64,000 bases of DNA from Photobacterium sp. TY1-4 (GTDB lineage: Bacteria > Pseudomonadota > Gammaproteobacteria > Enterobacterales > Vibrionaceae): assembly GCF_025398175.1 (NCBI RefSeq), contig NZ_CP099734.1, forward strand, positions 1,798,001 through 1,862,000. Direction: 5' to 3'. Under the pieces are notes generated by a model, which was not told the origin of the DNA, did not search any database, and worked only from the letters and a program-made list of their open reading frames with translations. Position 1 is the stretch's first letter, and each line of letters begins with the position of its first letter. A program made the translations under genes and the position numbers. This document shows positions 1-9,147 of the stretch, piece after piece.

Positions 1-271
1 TAAGGTTAAGATTTTGACTGGTCGGAACATCTGGCGGTGGTGAAAAGAGCAGCGGCGCCCCTGAATAACGCGGTTCATTGGTCTAACCAATTATTAATAC
101 TATCAATTTTTGTAGTGGTAAATGGCTGAAAAATAGATGCCCTATTCGTTTAAAAACCACCCAACGCTATCCCGGTGAACCCATTGAACACATGCAGATG
201 TTAATAAAAGGTAAATCAAAATATCCTGAACCCATCGTTCGGTGGCAACGACTCATGTTCAGACGAATCGT
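1..271. other. Left-edge intergenic region
   Basis: No convincing complete gene is visible; every frame is broken by stops. A leftward ATG at position 30 opens a frame to the window edge (MFRPVKILTL), but no Shine-Dalgarno precedes it. It could be the start of a gene that lies mostly outside the window. The clearest signal is the operator-like palindrome described separately. Confidence 0.4.
77..91. promoter_or_regulatory. GntR-type (PdhR/LldR-like) operator
   Basis: The sequence ATTGGTCTAACCAAT is a perfect 6+3+6 palindrome. Its arms, TTGGT and ACCAA around three bases, match the known PdhR and LldR operator pattern of enterobacteria. The gene to its right (DUF2835) points toward it with its 3' end, so the operator most likely serves a leftward gene starting near or beyond the window edge. 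FadR sites are similar, so the cognate regulator is uncertain. Confidence 0.4.
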
Positions 272-493
272 TCAGGTCATTTGTTCAATCGCTTCAATTC
301 GGTTCTGGGCATTCACCGTCACCCGAAACCGCCCTTTGACTCCCAACTGGCTCAGGAACGGCCGAAACCGGGATGCCGGCAACTGGAGCTTCAACCCGTT
401 ATCAGTCACAACCAATACGGTGCTGGCCGCGCCTGAGTAATGATCCAGATATGACTGGTAACTGATGTACATTGAAAAGGTATAGTGTCTCAT
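272..493 (-). CDS. DUF2835 family protein
   Basis: This is a 73-residue protein beginning MRHYTFSMYISYQSY. It matches the DUF2835 family, whose members run about 70 residues and carry the pattern Y(S/T)F..DISY..YL near the start and LQ.PA.RFRPF in the middle; here LQLPASRFRPFLSQLG is present. The function is unknown. Two ATG codons lie in tandem, at 496 and 493; the second fits the family N-terminus. It lies downstream of pepN on the same strand, separated by 91 bp that contain two weak hairpins, so it may be cotranscribed. A longer frame extending upstream into pepN is not family-like and was not used. Confidence 0.75.
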   Translation of the reverse strand: MRHYTFSMYISYQSYLDHYSGAASTVLVVTDNGLKLQLPASRFRPFLSQLGVKGRFRVTVNAQNRIEAIEQMT

Positions 494-520
494 CATCTCA
501 CTTTCAGCGGTCTTACTCGT

Positions 521-559
521 CTGCTTTTGAATAAAGCAGGCCCCCGTCTCCGGAGGCCT
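521..559 (-). terminator. Weak hairpin pair between pepN and the DUF2835 gene
   Basis: A 7-bp stem (CTGCTTT / AAAGCAG) sits next to a GC-rich stem with AGGCC / GGCCT arms. Read leftward, the GC-rich hairpin is followed by GCTTTATTC, a poor U tract. This could be partial termination after pepN. Confidence 0.3.
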
Positions 560-584
560 AATCCATATATGACTGACGGCTGGC

Positions 585-3209
585 TTACTGATCCAGTGCT
601 TTTTGCACTTTTTCGTACAGATCTTTCGCCAGGTTCTCCAACCCTGCCAGTTTTTCCAGTTCAGCACGCATCAGCGCCTGGCGCTGCGTATCATACTGAC
701 GGTACTTCAGGAAAGGTTCGATCAACCGCGATGCCACCTGCGGGTTGCTGGTGTTCAACGCCGTCAGGATTTCAGTCAGGAACTGATAGCCGGAGCCGTC
801 TTTGGCGTGGAAGCGTACCGGGTTGTTGGCACAGAAACTGGCCACCAGGCTGCGGGTCCGGTTCGGGTTCTTCAAATCAAATGCCGGATGTTTCATGGTT
901 GCCCGGACATTGTCCAGCGCATTCTCAGCAGGGTTTTTACCTTGCAGAATGAACCACTTATCCATGACCAGACCATCATGCGTCCACTTCTCACTGAAGT
1001 CAGCCATCTGTGCTTCGCGGCACGGCAACTGCGCGTCATTCACCGCGACCATGGCCGCCATGGTGTCCGTCATGTTGTCAGATTGCTGATACTGAGCCGT
1101 CGCCAGCTGGTCGCCAAGCTCGGTGTTCGCCAGGAAGGCCAGGCAACGATTGCGCAGCGCACGTTTTGCCATCGCATCGTGGTCAATCGTATAAGCTGGT
1201 TGCGCCAGTGAATGATAAATGGCCGAGAACTCATCAACCATTTCGGTGGCCAGCACTTTTTCCAGCTCACTGACGACGTGGTGAATCGCGTCCACATCGA
1301 CAGTGTTATACCAACCGGCAATTTCATTCTCGCTTGGCAGCGTCAGCACTTCTGCAATAAACGCAGGATCCAGGGTCTCATCCAACAGGACACCACGGAA
1401 CGCATCCACCACAGATTCAGGCAGCGCGAAGGCTTCGCCCTGTTGTACACGGCTGACGTTTTCGCGGATGTATTTCGCCAGCAGGCTCTGACCGGCATCC
1501 CAACGGGCAAAGGCATTGCGGGCATGCACCATCAGGAAGATCAGATCTTCATCACGGTAATCGTATTCCAGAATCACCGGCGCAGAAAACTCACGCAGCA
1601 TGGAAATGACCGGCTCATCATCGATTTGGTCAAACTCGAACACCTGCTCAGCTTCCGTCACATCCAGCACATGGTGAATGGCTTCGCCGTTACACTGTAA
1701 TGCAATTACTTCGCCCTGGCGGTTATACAGCTCGATATCGAACGGAATATGCAGCGGTAATTTCTCCTCCTGACCCGGAGTCGGTGCTGTTTGCTGTTTA
1801 ATCGTGACGCGGTAACGATTTTGTGCCGCGTCATATTCAGTTGCGACACTCACCACCGGTGTCCCAGCCTGGCTGTACCAGCGACGGAAACGCTCCAGGC
1901 TGATCCCGGACGCATCTTCCATCGCCAGAACAAAATCATCACAGGTTGCAGCCGTACCGTCGTGGCGCTCAAAATACAGCTTCATTCCGGCCTGGAAGTT
2001 GGCTTCACCCAGCAAGGTGTGCATCATCCGAATCACTTCACTGCCCTTCTCGTACACGGTCATGGTGTAGAAGTTATTCATTTCAATCACTTTTTCCGGA
2101 CGAATCGGGTGCGACATCGGACCGCGATCTTCAGCGAACTGCGGGCCGCGCATAATCCGGACATTGTTGATCCGGTTCACCGGACGAGATCCCAGATCCG
2201 ACGAGAACTCCTGATCGCGGAACACAGTCAGGCCCTCTTTCAGGCTCAGCTGGAACCAGTCACGACAAGTCACCCGGTTCCCGGTCCAGTTGTGGAAATA
2301 CTCGTGACCAATCACGGACTCAATGCCCTGGTAGTCGGTATCGGTCGCCGTGGACGGGTTCGCCAGCACATACTTGGAGTTAAAGATATTCAGTCCTTTA
2401 TTCTCCATCGCCCCCATGTTGAAGAAATCAACGGCAACGATCATGTAGATATCCAGATCGTATTCCAGCCCGAAACGTTCTTCATCCCATTTCATGGAGT
2501 TGATCAGCGAGGTCATCGCGTAATCCGCCCGGTCCAGATTGCCTTTGTCGACGAAGATTTCCAGTGCGACATTGCGACCGCTCTTTGTGGTATAGCTGTC
2601 ACGCAGCACATCAAAGTCACCGGCAACCAGCGCAAAAAGGTAGCTTGGTTTCGGGAACGGATCTTCCCACTGAACCCAATGACGACCATTGTCCAGCTCA
2701 CCCGCATCGATCCGGTTCCCATTGCTCAGCAGGTAAGGCATGGACGCCTTGTCAGCAATCACCTTGGTTTTAAAGCGCGCCAGGACATCCGGGCGATCAA
2801 GATAGAAAGTGATGCGACGGAAGCCTTCCGCCTCACATTGGGTACAGAAGCCCTCGCCAGACTTGTACAAGCCTTCCAGCAGGGTGTTTTCCTGAGGATT
2901 CACTTCCGTTTCAATCGTCAGCGTAAACTCAGCCGGGACATTGTGAATCGTCAGACCACTTTCGGTCTCCTCATACTCAGTCCAGCTTTCGCCATTGATT
3001 TCCAGGCGTACCAGCTTGAGACAATCACCGTCGAGCACCAGCGGTGTGGCTTGCCCTGCCTGTCGCTTCACCTGGCTGACCGCGACAACATGGGTTGCCG
3101 TGTCATGGAGATCAAACTCCAGATCAATATCCGTAATGGTGTAATCGGGTGCCTGGTAATCAGCGCGGTATTTGACTGTTGGCTGTGTGGTGGTCGGTTG
3201 TTCGGCCAT
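585..3209 (-). CDS. pepN: Aminopeptidase N
   Basis: PepN is a cytoplasmic zinc metallo-aminopeptidase (family M1) that removes N-terminal residues from peptides in the last steps of protein turnover. The 874-residue length matches E. coli PepN (about 870). The substrate-binding GAMEN motif lies near residue 260. The zinc motif HEYFHNW lies near residue 299, with the third ligand Glu in LKEGLTVF about 20 residues later. The start is the ATG of MAEQPTTTQP, which has AAGGAAAC just upstream; the frame stays open 19 codons further, but that extension is not family-like. A DUF2835 gene follows. Confidence 0.97.
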   Translation of the reverse strand: MAEQPTTTQPTVKYRADYQAPDYTITDIDLEFDLHDTATHVVAVSQVKRQAGQATPLVLDGDCLKLVRLEINGESWTEYEETESGLTIHNVPAEFTLTIETEVNPQENTLLEGLYKSGEGFCTQCEAEGFRRITFYLDRPDVLARFKTKVIADKASMPYLLSNGNRIDAGELDNGRHWVQWEDPFPKPSYLFALVAGDFDVLRDSYTTKSGRNVALEIFVDKGNLDRADYAMTSLINSMKWDEERFGLEYDLDIYMIVAVDFFNMGAMENKGLNIFNSKYVLANPSTATDTDYQGIESVIGHEYFHNWTGNRVTCRDWFQLSLKEGLTVFRDQEFSSDLGSRPVNRINNVRIMRGPQFAEDRGPMSHPIRPEKVIEMNNFYTMTVYEKGSEVIRMMHTLLGEANFQAGMKLYFERHDGTAATCDDFVLAMEDASGISLERFRRWYSQAGTPVVSVATEYDAAQNRYRVTIKQQTAPTPGQEEKLPLHIPFDIELYNRQGEVIALQCNGEAIHHVLDVTEAEQVFEFDQIDDEPVISMLREFSAPVILEYDYRDEDLIFLMVHARNAFARWDAGQSLLAKYIRENVSRVQQGEAFALPESVVDAFRGVLLDETLDPAFIAEVLTLPSENEIAGWYNTVDVDAIHHVVSELEKVLATEMVDEFSAIYHSLAQPAYTIDHDAMAKRALRNRCLAFLANTELGDQLATAQYQQSDNMTDTMAAMVAVNDAQLPCREAQMADFSEKWTHDGLVMDKWFILQGKNPAENALDNVRATMKHPAFDLKNPNRTRSLVASFCANNPVRFHAKDGSGYQFLTEILTALNTSNPQVASRLIEPFLKYRQYDTQRQALMRAELEKLAGLENLAKDLYEKVQKALDQ

Positions 3210-3608
3210 ATTCGTTTCCTTGTTTTTTCCGCCATGGCGTTCATGCCATGAATGAGCGGCTGACACCTGTCATTATTCTGTCTTTGCGGCTGACGCTCAA
3301 GCGCAGCCTGCCGGTTTCATAGACAAAGACCCCGGGAATTTTATTTTCCGGGGCATCATCATGCCTATAATTAAAAAAGTGATCATATCTCGCCACATGC
3401 CCCGAGATACCATAGCAAATACAGGGTTAAAATAACGAAATCCAGAAGATTACTCTTTATGAAAATAATATGGTGAGTGGACTTGTTGTTTTCAAGGTTT
3501 CGGCGTAAGGTACGTCCCTATTTTTTTAGTCTATTTTGGATGCTTACGGTCAAATTAGACTCAAAACGATGTAATATTCTCGGATTGCGATAGACAACTA
3601 CATAAGCT
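3210..3608. other. Divergent pepN / pncB intergenic region
   Basis: This 399-bp stretch holds the promoters of two divergent genes. No gene is visible. A CCCCGG / CCGGGG hairpin with an AT-rich loop lies near 3331-3354 without a U tract. The half nearest pncB is AT-rich. I did not recognise a known NAD-repressor operator. Confidence 0.5.
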
Positions 3609-4805
3609 ATGACTCATACAGGACACACTGGGGTAATCGAATCCCTGCTTGATACTGATGCATACAAATTGCATATGCAACAAGCGATCTTTTATCAATA
3701 CCCGAATATTGAAGCGGCTGCAGAGTTTCATTGCCGTAGCCAAGAAGACCTTCGTCCTTACTGCCGCGACATTCAAGCCCAGGTCGAACAACTGGGGGAG
3801 CTTTCTTTTTCTGAAGATGAGCTGGCCTATCTGGCGACGCTGCCGTTCTTTAAAGCCGACTACCTGGACTACCTGAAAACCTTTAAACTCAACAGCGATC
3901 AGGTCGAAATTGATGCATCCGGCGAGCAACTGAGCATTAAGATCACAGGGAAATGGCTTGATATCATTCTATGGGAAGTCCCTCTGCTGGCGGTCATCAG
4001 CGAAGTTCGCTCGTCAAAATGCTATCCGGAATCCTCGGCACAAGATGCCATTCGTCAACTGAAACTGAAGCTGGCAGACTTCTACCAAAGCGCAGAAGGC
4101 ACCGATTTAAGTGAGTTTGCCCTGGTCGACTTCGGGACACGCCGTCGTTTCTCCAAAGCAGTCCAAGAGGCGATTGTCGACTATCTCTGCGAGAACATGC
4201 CGGAGTTCAAGGGAACCTCGAACTACCACCTGGCGCATACCCGCGGCTTGACTCCCGTCGGCACCCAGGCACATGAATGGTTCCAAGCCCACCAACAGCT
4301 GTCCGGGGAACTGGCTGACTCTCAACAACTGGCATTGAACCGTTGGTTGCAGGAATATCCGGACTCACTCGGCATTGCCCTGACCGACTGCATTAATATG
4401 GACGCCTTCCTGCGTGACTTCGATCTGCGCCTATCCGAGCGTTTCAGTGGCCTGCGCCATGACAGCGGGGACCCAATTGCCTGGGGTGAGAAAGCCATTC
4501 GCCACTATGAATCCCTGGGAATTAATCCAAAGAGCAAGACACTGGTTTTCTCCGACAGCCTGACCCTGCAGAAAGCGCTGGAGATCTACAAACACTTTGC
4601 GCATCGCATCAACCTCAGCTTTGGGATCGGGACCCAGCTCACTTGTGACCTACCCGGCGTCGATACGTTGAACATCGTCATCAAGCTCACCGAGTGTGAA
4701 GGCCGCCCGGTTGCGAAGATTTCGGATGAGCCGGGTAAGAGTATCTGCCGGGATGAAGATTACCTGTCACAACTGCGCCAAGCGTTTAAACTGGCGAACA
4801 GCTAA
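3609..4805 (+). CDS. pncB: Nicotinate phosphoribosyltransferase
   Basis: PncB converts nicotinate and PRPP to nicotinate mononucleotide, using ATP, in the salvage branch of NAD synthesis. The 398-residue length matches the E. coli enzyme (400). Family hallmarks are the N-terminal [16 protein letters not shown], the [10 protein letters not shown] segment containing the region of the autophosphorylated His, and [10 protein letters not shown] in the phosphoribosyl-binding part. The Shine-Dalgarno upstream of the ATG is weak, but the N-terminus aligns with the family. The gene is monocistronic, divergent from pepN and closed by a strong terminator. Confidence 0.96.
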   Translation: MTHTGHTGVIESLLDTDAYKLHMQQAIFYQYPNIEAAAEFHCRSQEDLRPYCRDIQAQVEQLGELSFSEDELAYLATLPFFKADYLDYLKTFKLNSDQVEIDASGEQLSIKITGKWLDIILWEVPLLAVISEVRSSKCYPESSAQDAIRQLKLKLADFYQSAEGTDLSEFALVDFGTRRRFSKAVQEAIVDYLCENMPEFKGTSNYHLAHTRGLTPVGTQAHEWFQAHQQLSGELADSQQLALNRWLQEYPDSLGIALTDCINMDAFLRDFDLRLSERFSGLRHDSGDPIAWGEKAIRHYESLGINPKSKTLVFSDSLTLQKALEIYKHFAHRINLSFGIGTQLTCDLPGVDTLNIVIKLTECEGRPVAKISDEPGKSICRDEDYLSQLRQAFKLANS

Positions 4806-4830
4806 GGGAATAACATCCCCTATTCATGAA

Positions 4831-4861
4831 AAAGGCTTGCCCTGGGGCAAGCCTTTTTTTT
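4831..4861. terminator. Rho-independent terminator after pncB
   Basis: A 10-bp perfect stem AAAGGCTTGC / GCAAGCCTTT with a 6-base loop is followed by a run of T. It lies between two convergent genes and could also help the leftward transcript stop. Confidence 0.9.
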
Positions 4862-4902
4862 GCTTCATCTCGGATCTCCGGGTAACCCGAAACAGAAACG
4901 CG

Positions 4903-5556
4903 TCATTCACGAACCATTACCGCTTCCATGCCGAATTGCTTGTTGGTCAGCGTCAGCGTATTTGATCCCAGCTGGAATTGGCTATCATGCTGCCCGTCTT
5001 CATAAATCAAAACAATCCGATCATCTTCGATAAAGTAGATCCCCTGGTGTTCACGCTTGCGACCATCATCACCGGAGACTTTTGCCGAAAACAGAAAATC
5101 CGGACGTAGTGAAATCTCCAGTTCGGATACCCCATCACCGACATCCCGGCCCGTAATTCGAGAGGAACGCCAGTTGCCCGGTAGATTTTCCGGTGCCAGC
5201 TTGGTAAACCGCGCGCCATCAAGAATAAACTGATTATAACTGAGCAAATAACTATGTTGTTGTTCCGGCTGATCTTTTGCCTGAAAGGTGACCGAGCTTT
5301 CATCGATATCGTAAATCCCTTCCCAGGCTTCAACCGTCCCATCGACCTGCAGCAGACGGATCACAAACTGATAGGAAGATTTAAACTTGATATTCATTGC
5401 CCGGTAGCTGACCCCTTCGGTACTGACCCCGTCATCGGTGCTGCTGAACCAATACCAATCCCCTAATAACAGCGGGTAATCAAACTCTGTTAAATCATCG
5501 GCATACGACAGTGAACTCAAAAATAAAGCAACAGCAATCAGTGACGACTTCAACAT
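4903..5556 (-). CDS. Secreted protein of unknown function
   Basis: This is a 217-residue protein with a clear signal peptide (MLKSSLIAVALFLSSLSYA, then DD), so it is probably periplasmic. I do not recognise a named domain. Two halves look related: LLGDWYWFSST ... YQFVIRLLQVDGTVEAWEGIYDID and LPGNWRSSRIT ... PDFLFSAKVSGDDGRKREHQGIYFIED. Each runs G-(D/N)-W, a strand, then (E/Q)GIY(D/F)I(D/E). This suggests two copies of a small beta-rich, lipocalin-like module. The gene stands alone between prc and pncB and ends near the shared terminator. Confidence 0.75.
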   Translation of the reverse strand: MLKSSLIAVALFLSSLSYADDLTEFDYPLLLGDWYWFSSTDDGVSTEGVSYRAMNIKFKSSYQFVIRLLQVDGTVEAWEGIYDIDESSVTFQAKDQPEQQHSYLLSYNQFILDGARFTKLAPENLPGNWRSSRITGRDVGDGVSELEISLRPDFLFSAKVSGDDGRKREHQGIYFIEDDRIVLIYEDGQHDSQFQLGSNTLTLTNKQFGMEAVMVRE

Positions 5557-5758
5557 AGCTACCCCAACAACAAAATGAAGTTCTTCTTAAACCCTAGTCG
5601 GCAAATGGGCGCTATGCCTAAAAATGATGAGCAATATCACACTAATTCAAAGGGCCATCTTATTCTTAAGACAGTCTCAGTCGGCAGATCCTGCTTTAAA
5701 TACAATCAGGTACCGCGCATCCGGGGCGTGGTGGCTACTCCTGTCTCCATGCGGCGTA

Positions 5759-5790
5759 TAAAAAAAACGGTACCGAACCCGGTACCGTTT
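5759..5790 (-). terminator. Terminator of the proQ-prc transcript
   Basis: Read leftward, an 11-bp stem AAACGGTACCG / CGGTACCGTTT with a 4-base loop is followed by a run of eight T. It lies 45 bp past the prc stop. Confidence 0.85.
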
Positions 5791-5834
5791 CAATCATTCA
5801 AACAAAGGGCTTCACCCCATAACAGTGGTGACTG

Positions 5835-7835
5835 TTAGCTGGAGACCTTAATGAGATCGGCCGTAATGGCGACTGCTTCATCAAGGTAAGCATCCGGCGC
5901 TTCGTAATCTTTTGGAATATCATCCAAAGTTGCGAACGCCTTCTTGCCCATCGCTTTCTGACGCTTGTTCAGGCGAGTCAGACGTTCAACGTCGTCTTTC
6001 TCCTGCTCAGCAATCCGCTTCTTCTCATTCAGAGAAATCGTATTGATGTCTTTCTCCTGCTGATAGCGCTTGATATCTTCCTGGATAAAGCTGAACTCCA
6101 AATCACGCTTGATGCGTTTTTCATGGTTCGCCACCAGGTTCGTCAACAGTGGGGAAAAGTTATGTACTTTCTGGTACTGCGCCGGTTTGATGCTATCCCA
6201 AGGCAAGGCATTGTCTTCAACACTTTCACCGGTTTCTGACGGATCAACGGCAGACGGGAACGGCACATCCGGGACAACCCCCAGGTTCTGCGTACTACCA
6301 CCGTTTATACGGTAGAACTTCTGGATCGTGTACTGCACATGGCCCAGTGGCTGATCAAACAGATCATAAATATGATTCAGCGACCGGTGCTGCTGCACGG
6401 TCCCTTTCCCGAAGGATTGCTCACCCAGAACCACAGCACGGCCATAATCCTGCATCGCCGCAGCGAAAATTTCGGAAGCCGAGGCACTGTAGCGATTCAC
6501 CAAGACAGTCAGCGGATGATCGAAATAAACCCGATCATCGGAATCGCCATTGACCTTAACCCGGCCATAGCTATCACGGACCTGCACCACCGGACCACTG
6601 TTGATGAACAGACCCGTCAGAGCTGTCGCTTCAGTCAGCGCCCCACCACCATTGTTCCGCAAATCGATCACAATGCCGTCAACCTGCTGTTCATTGAGCT
6701 TTGCCAGCTCTTTCTTGGTGTCTTCAGACAAGCCGACGTAGAAACTTGGGATCTCAATCACCCCGATCTTCCGCCCTTGCGAGAATTTCACCTCAGATTT
6801 AACCGCACGATCTTCAAGACGGATCTTATCGCGTACAATTGTGACATCGTAACTCTTGGTGCTACTCCCTTCCGGCAGGATCTGCAGCTTCACTTTACTG
6901 CCTTTCGGGCCCTTGATCAGTTGGACAACATCATCCAGACGCCAGCCAACCACATCCACCATATCTTTGCCGTCTTGCGCGACACCAATGATCCGATCCC
7001 CGGCAGAGAGACGTTTCGAGTCGGAAGCCGGCCCACCAGCCACCAGCGAGCGGATCACCGTATAGTCATCCACCACTTGCAGCACGGCACCAATCCCTTC
7101 AAGAGAGAGGTTCATCTCGGCCTGGAACTGTTCGGCATTGCGTGGCGACAGATAACTGGTATGCGGATCTACTTCGCGGGCAAATGCATTCATGTAGATC
7201 TGAAACACATCTTCATTATGCGTCTGTGTCAGACGCTTCAGCGCATTGTTGTAACGTTTGCTGAGCGTCTCTTTGATCTCCGGCCATTTCTTACCGGTCA
7301 ATTTCAGATTCAGCGCATCATATTTGACTCGCTTGCGCCAAATCTCGTTGAGTTCGTTGCGATCTTTCGGCCATGGCAACTGAGAACGGTCAATCACGAA
7401 GTCTTCATCTGTATTAAAGGTGATTTCCCGATCCAGCAATGTCAGGGCGTATTGATAACGATCGTATCGACGTTTGAGAGACTGATTGAAAATATCGAAA
7501 GCAGCCGTGTTTTCACCACGTTTCAGTTGATCATCAAGCTGATGCTGCCACTGTTCAAACTGCTTGATATCGGAAGCAGTCAGGAAGCTTTTATTGAAGT
7601 CCAACATTTCAATGTAACGGTCAAAAATGCTGGCCGAGAACTGGTCGTCTAAGCTGAATTGTCTGTAATGCGAGCGAGTGAACCGCGACGCTATCCTTTT
7701 ACTGGCCGTCGCATGTTGCTTTTCAGGCACCAGCGTCGGCAAATCACTTAGCGAATATTTAGCCTCTAGGGCTTGTGCTGAAGCTGCCAGCATCATGCCG
7801 GCAGCGATCAGTGAGAAACGGAATCGACATTTCAT
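5835..7835 (-). CDS. prc: Tail-specific (C-terminal processing) protease
   Basis: Prc (Tsp) is a periplasmic Ser/Lys protease that degrades proteins with non-polar C-termini and trims envelope proteins, including peptidoglycan enzymes. The protein has 666 residues and a signal peptide ending ASAQA-LEA. A PDZ domain runs from about residue 230 to 330 (GIGAVLQ..., GDRIIGV). The catalytic pair falls at Ser452 in the SASASEIF segment and Lys477 in FGKGTVQ, the same positions as in E. coli. It lies 17 bp after proQ, an arrangement also found in E. coli, and is probably cotranscribed with it. Confidence 0.96.
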   Translation of the reverse strand: MKCRFRFSLIAAGMMLAASAQALEAKYSLSDLPTLVPEKQHATASKRIASRFTRSHYRQFSLDDQFSASIFDRYIEMLDFNKSFLTASDIKQFEQWQHQLDDQLKRGENTAAFDIFNQSLKRRYDRYQYALTLLDREITFNTDEDFVIDRSQLPWPKDRNELNEIWRKRVKYDALNLKLTGKKWPEIKETLSKRYNNALKRLTQTHNEDVFQIYMNAFAREVDPHTSYLSPRNAEQFQAEMNLSLEGIGAVLQVVDDYTVIRSLVAGGPASDSKRLSAGDRIIGVAQDGKDMVDVVGWRLDDVVQLIKGPKGSKVKLQILPEGSSTKSYDVTIVRDKIRLEDRAVKSEVKFSQGRKIGVIEIPSFYVGLSEDTKKELAKLNEQQVDGIVIDLRNNGGGALTEATALTGLFINSGPVVQVRDSYGRVKVNGDSDDRVYFDHPLTVLVNRYSASASEIFAAAMQDYGRAVVLGEQSFGKGTVQQHRSLNHIYDLFDQPLGHVQYTIQKFYRINGGSTQNLGVVPDVPFPSAVDPSETGESVEDNALPWDSIKPAQYQKVHNFSPLLTNLVANHEKRIKRDLEFSFIQEDIKRYQQEKDINTISLNEKKRIAEQEKDDVERLTRLNKRQKAMGKKAFATLDDIPKDYEAPDAYLDEAVAITADLIKVSS

Positions 7836-7852
7836 ACGTCGAGCATTCTCCT

Positions 7853-8497
7853 TTACGAACGAAGGTGCTCCGCTTTTACAACCATGGTCAGTCCATTGGT
7901 CAAACGTACGCGCACATCGTCCTTATTAATTTCAACGATAGTCGCCGGCATGTTTCCGGTACCCATGTTGACACTGACAGACTTACCTACGATAACTTCA
8001 TCAGCATTCAACGCACGGGTCGTTTCTGCAGGCTTTTTATTTAGCTTAGTCGTTTTTTGTTTGGTGCTCTTAGGTTTAGACGATTTAGCGCGAATTTTTT
8101 TCGCCTTGTCCTCACCTTCTTTGCCAGCAGCCGCTTTCGCTTCTGCCTGCTCTTTACGGCGAGCACGAACTCGAGCCTTGCTTTCCTCGAGCGCTTTTTT
8201 CGCGTGTTCTACGTGTTCTTCTTCCAATACGCCACACTCGTTGCCGTCAAGATCAACACGACTGGCGCCGGCTTTCACACCATGCAGGTAACGCCAGGAA
8301 GAAGTGTATTGACGCAGCGCAGTACGCAGCTGAGTCTTACTCACCTTCGGGTCTTCGCTCAGACGTTCCGCCAGTTCTTGGAAGATACCAATTTTCAGTG
8401 GCTTAGCTTCACCTTCAACGGTGAAACATTTTGGGAAACGCTCAGCAATGTAGGCAATCACTTCTTTACTGTTCGTTAGCTTTTCAGAGTTTTCCAT
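7853..8497 (-). CDS. proQ: RNA chaperone ProQ
   Basis: ProQ is a FinO-domain RNA chaperone that binds structured small RNAs and mRNA 3' ends. The protein has 214 residues. The FinO domain covers about residues 5-120 ([18 protein letters not shown]...). A Lys/Ala-rich basic linker covers about 120-160. The C-terminal Tudor-like domain ([20 protein letters not shown]) completes the standard architecture. The start is the ATG of MENSEKLTN, which has AGGAAAG at good spacing; an upstream in-frame ATG lacks a ribosome site. It heads the proQ-prc pair. Confidence 0.96.
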   Translation of the reverse strand: MENSEKLTNSKEVIAYIAERFPKCFTVEGEAKPLKIGIFQELAERLSEDPKVSKTQLRTALRQYTSSWRYLHGVKAGASRVDLDGNECGVLEEEHVEHAKKALEESKARVRARRKEQAEAKAAAGKEGEDKAKKIRAKSSKPKSTKQKTTKLNKKPAETTRALNADEVIVGKSVSVNMGTGNMPATIVEINKDDVRVRLTNGLTMVVKAEHLRS

Positions 8498-8605
8498 GGA
8501 CTTTCCTGACAATGCGAGTGAGACTCGCCTTTTGTACTTTAATCAAAAAGAAATTGTCTCGCTATTATAGTTACCTAGCACTGAAAAACCACTGTAAGCA
8601 TTCAA

Positions 8606-9064
8606 TTAGAGCCTTTTTTGTAGTTCCCTGACAAAACTCACTAGTCCATCCTCATCGGATTGGTCAAATCTTGACAAACTTGGGCTATCAATATCCAGCA
8701 CACCGTATAATTCACCCTTCACACGAAACGGAATCACAATCTCAGAGTTACTGGCCGCGTCACAGGCAATATGCCCTTCAAACTGATGAACATCTGCAAT
8801 GCGCTGCACTTTGTCCTCGGCGATTGCCGTCCCGCACACGCCGCGCCCGACCGGGATGCGCACACAGGCCGGGTTGCCCTGGAATGGACCAAGCACCAGC
8901 TGTTCGCCTTTCAAAAAGTAAAAGCCGGCCCAGTTAATATCTTCTAACTCCATAAAGAGTAACGCACTAATATTAGAGATATTAGCAATCAAATCCGACT
9001 CGCCTTCAATCAGTGATACCGCTTGTTTCGTGAGTCTTTCGTAAAACGCTGACTTATTTTCCAT
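8606..9064 (-). CDS. msrC: Free methionine-(R)-sulfoxide reductase (GAF type)
   Basis: This 152-residue GAF-domain enzyme (YebR/fRMsr) reduces free methionine-R-sulfoxide through thioredoxin-recycled cysteines. The three catalytic-site cysteines are present at residues 67 (NPACVRIP), 77 (GRGVCGTA) and 101 (HIACDAAS). In E. coli the homologue yebR also lies next to proQ-prc. The divergent ABC exporter shares the short promoter region containing the Fur-like box, so iron control of this gene is possible too. Confidence 0.95.
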   Translation of the reverse strand: MENKSAFYERLTKQAVSLIEGESDLIANISNISALLFMELEDINWAGFYFLKGEQLVLGPFQGNPACVRIPVGRGVCGTAIAEDKVQRIADVHQFEGHIACDAASNSEIVIPFRVKGELYGVLDIDSPSLSRFDQSDEDGLVSFVRELQKRL

Positions 9065-9104
9065 GGCTTACTCCTTGCTTAGCCTCTAAAATAAAACCCT
9101 TTGC

Positions 9105-9123
9105 AATAATAGGAATCATTATC
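9105..9123. promoter_or_regulatory. Fur box
   Basis: The 19-mer AATAATAGGAATCATTATC matches the classical Fur consensus GATAATGATAATCATTATC at 15 of 19 positions, with the right arm perfect. It lies in the 83-bp space between divergent msrC and the ABC exporter, 25 bp before the exporter ATG. This placement fits iron repression of the exporter. Confidence 0.6.
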
Positions 9124-9147
9124 ACTGTGAAAGGCAACGAAAACCAA

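Noticed and set aside
192..440. Rightward frames near the left edge
   Set aside because: They are antisense to the DUF2835 gene and not protein-like.
1791..3251. Long 486-codon frame antisense to pepN
   Set aside because: It is a typical mirror frame of a GC-rich coding gene; the protein is rich in His/Arg and matches nothing.
3331..3354. CCCCGG / CCGGGG hairpin as a terminator
   Set aside because: It lies between two divergent genes, where no transcript should end, and it has no U tract.
6339..7652. Long 437-codon frame antisense to prc
   Set aside because: Mirror frame of a confident gene.
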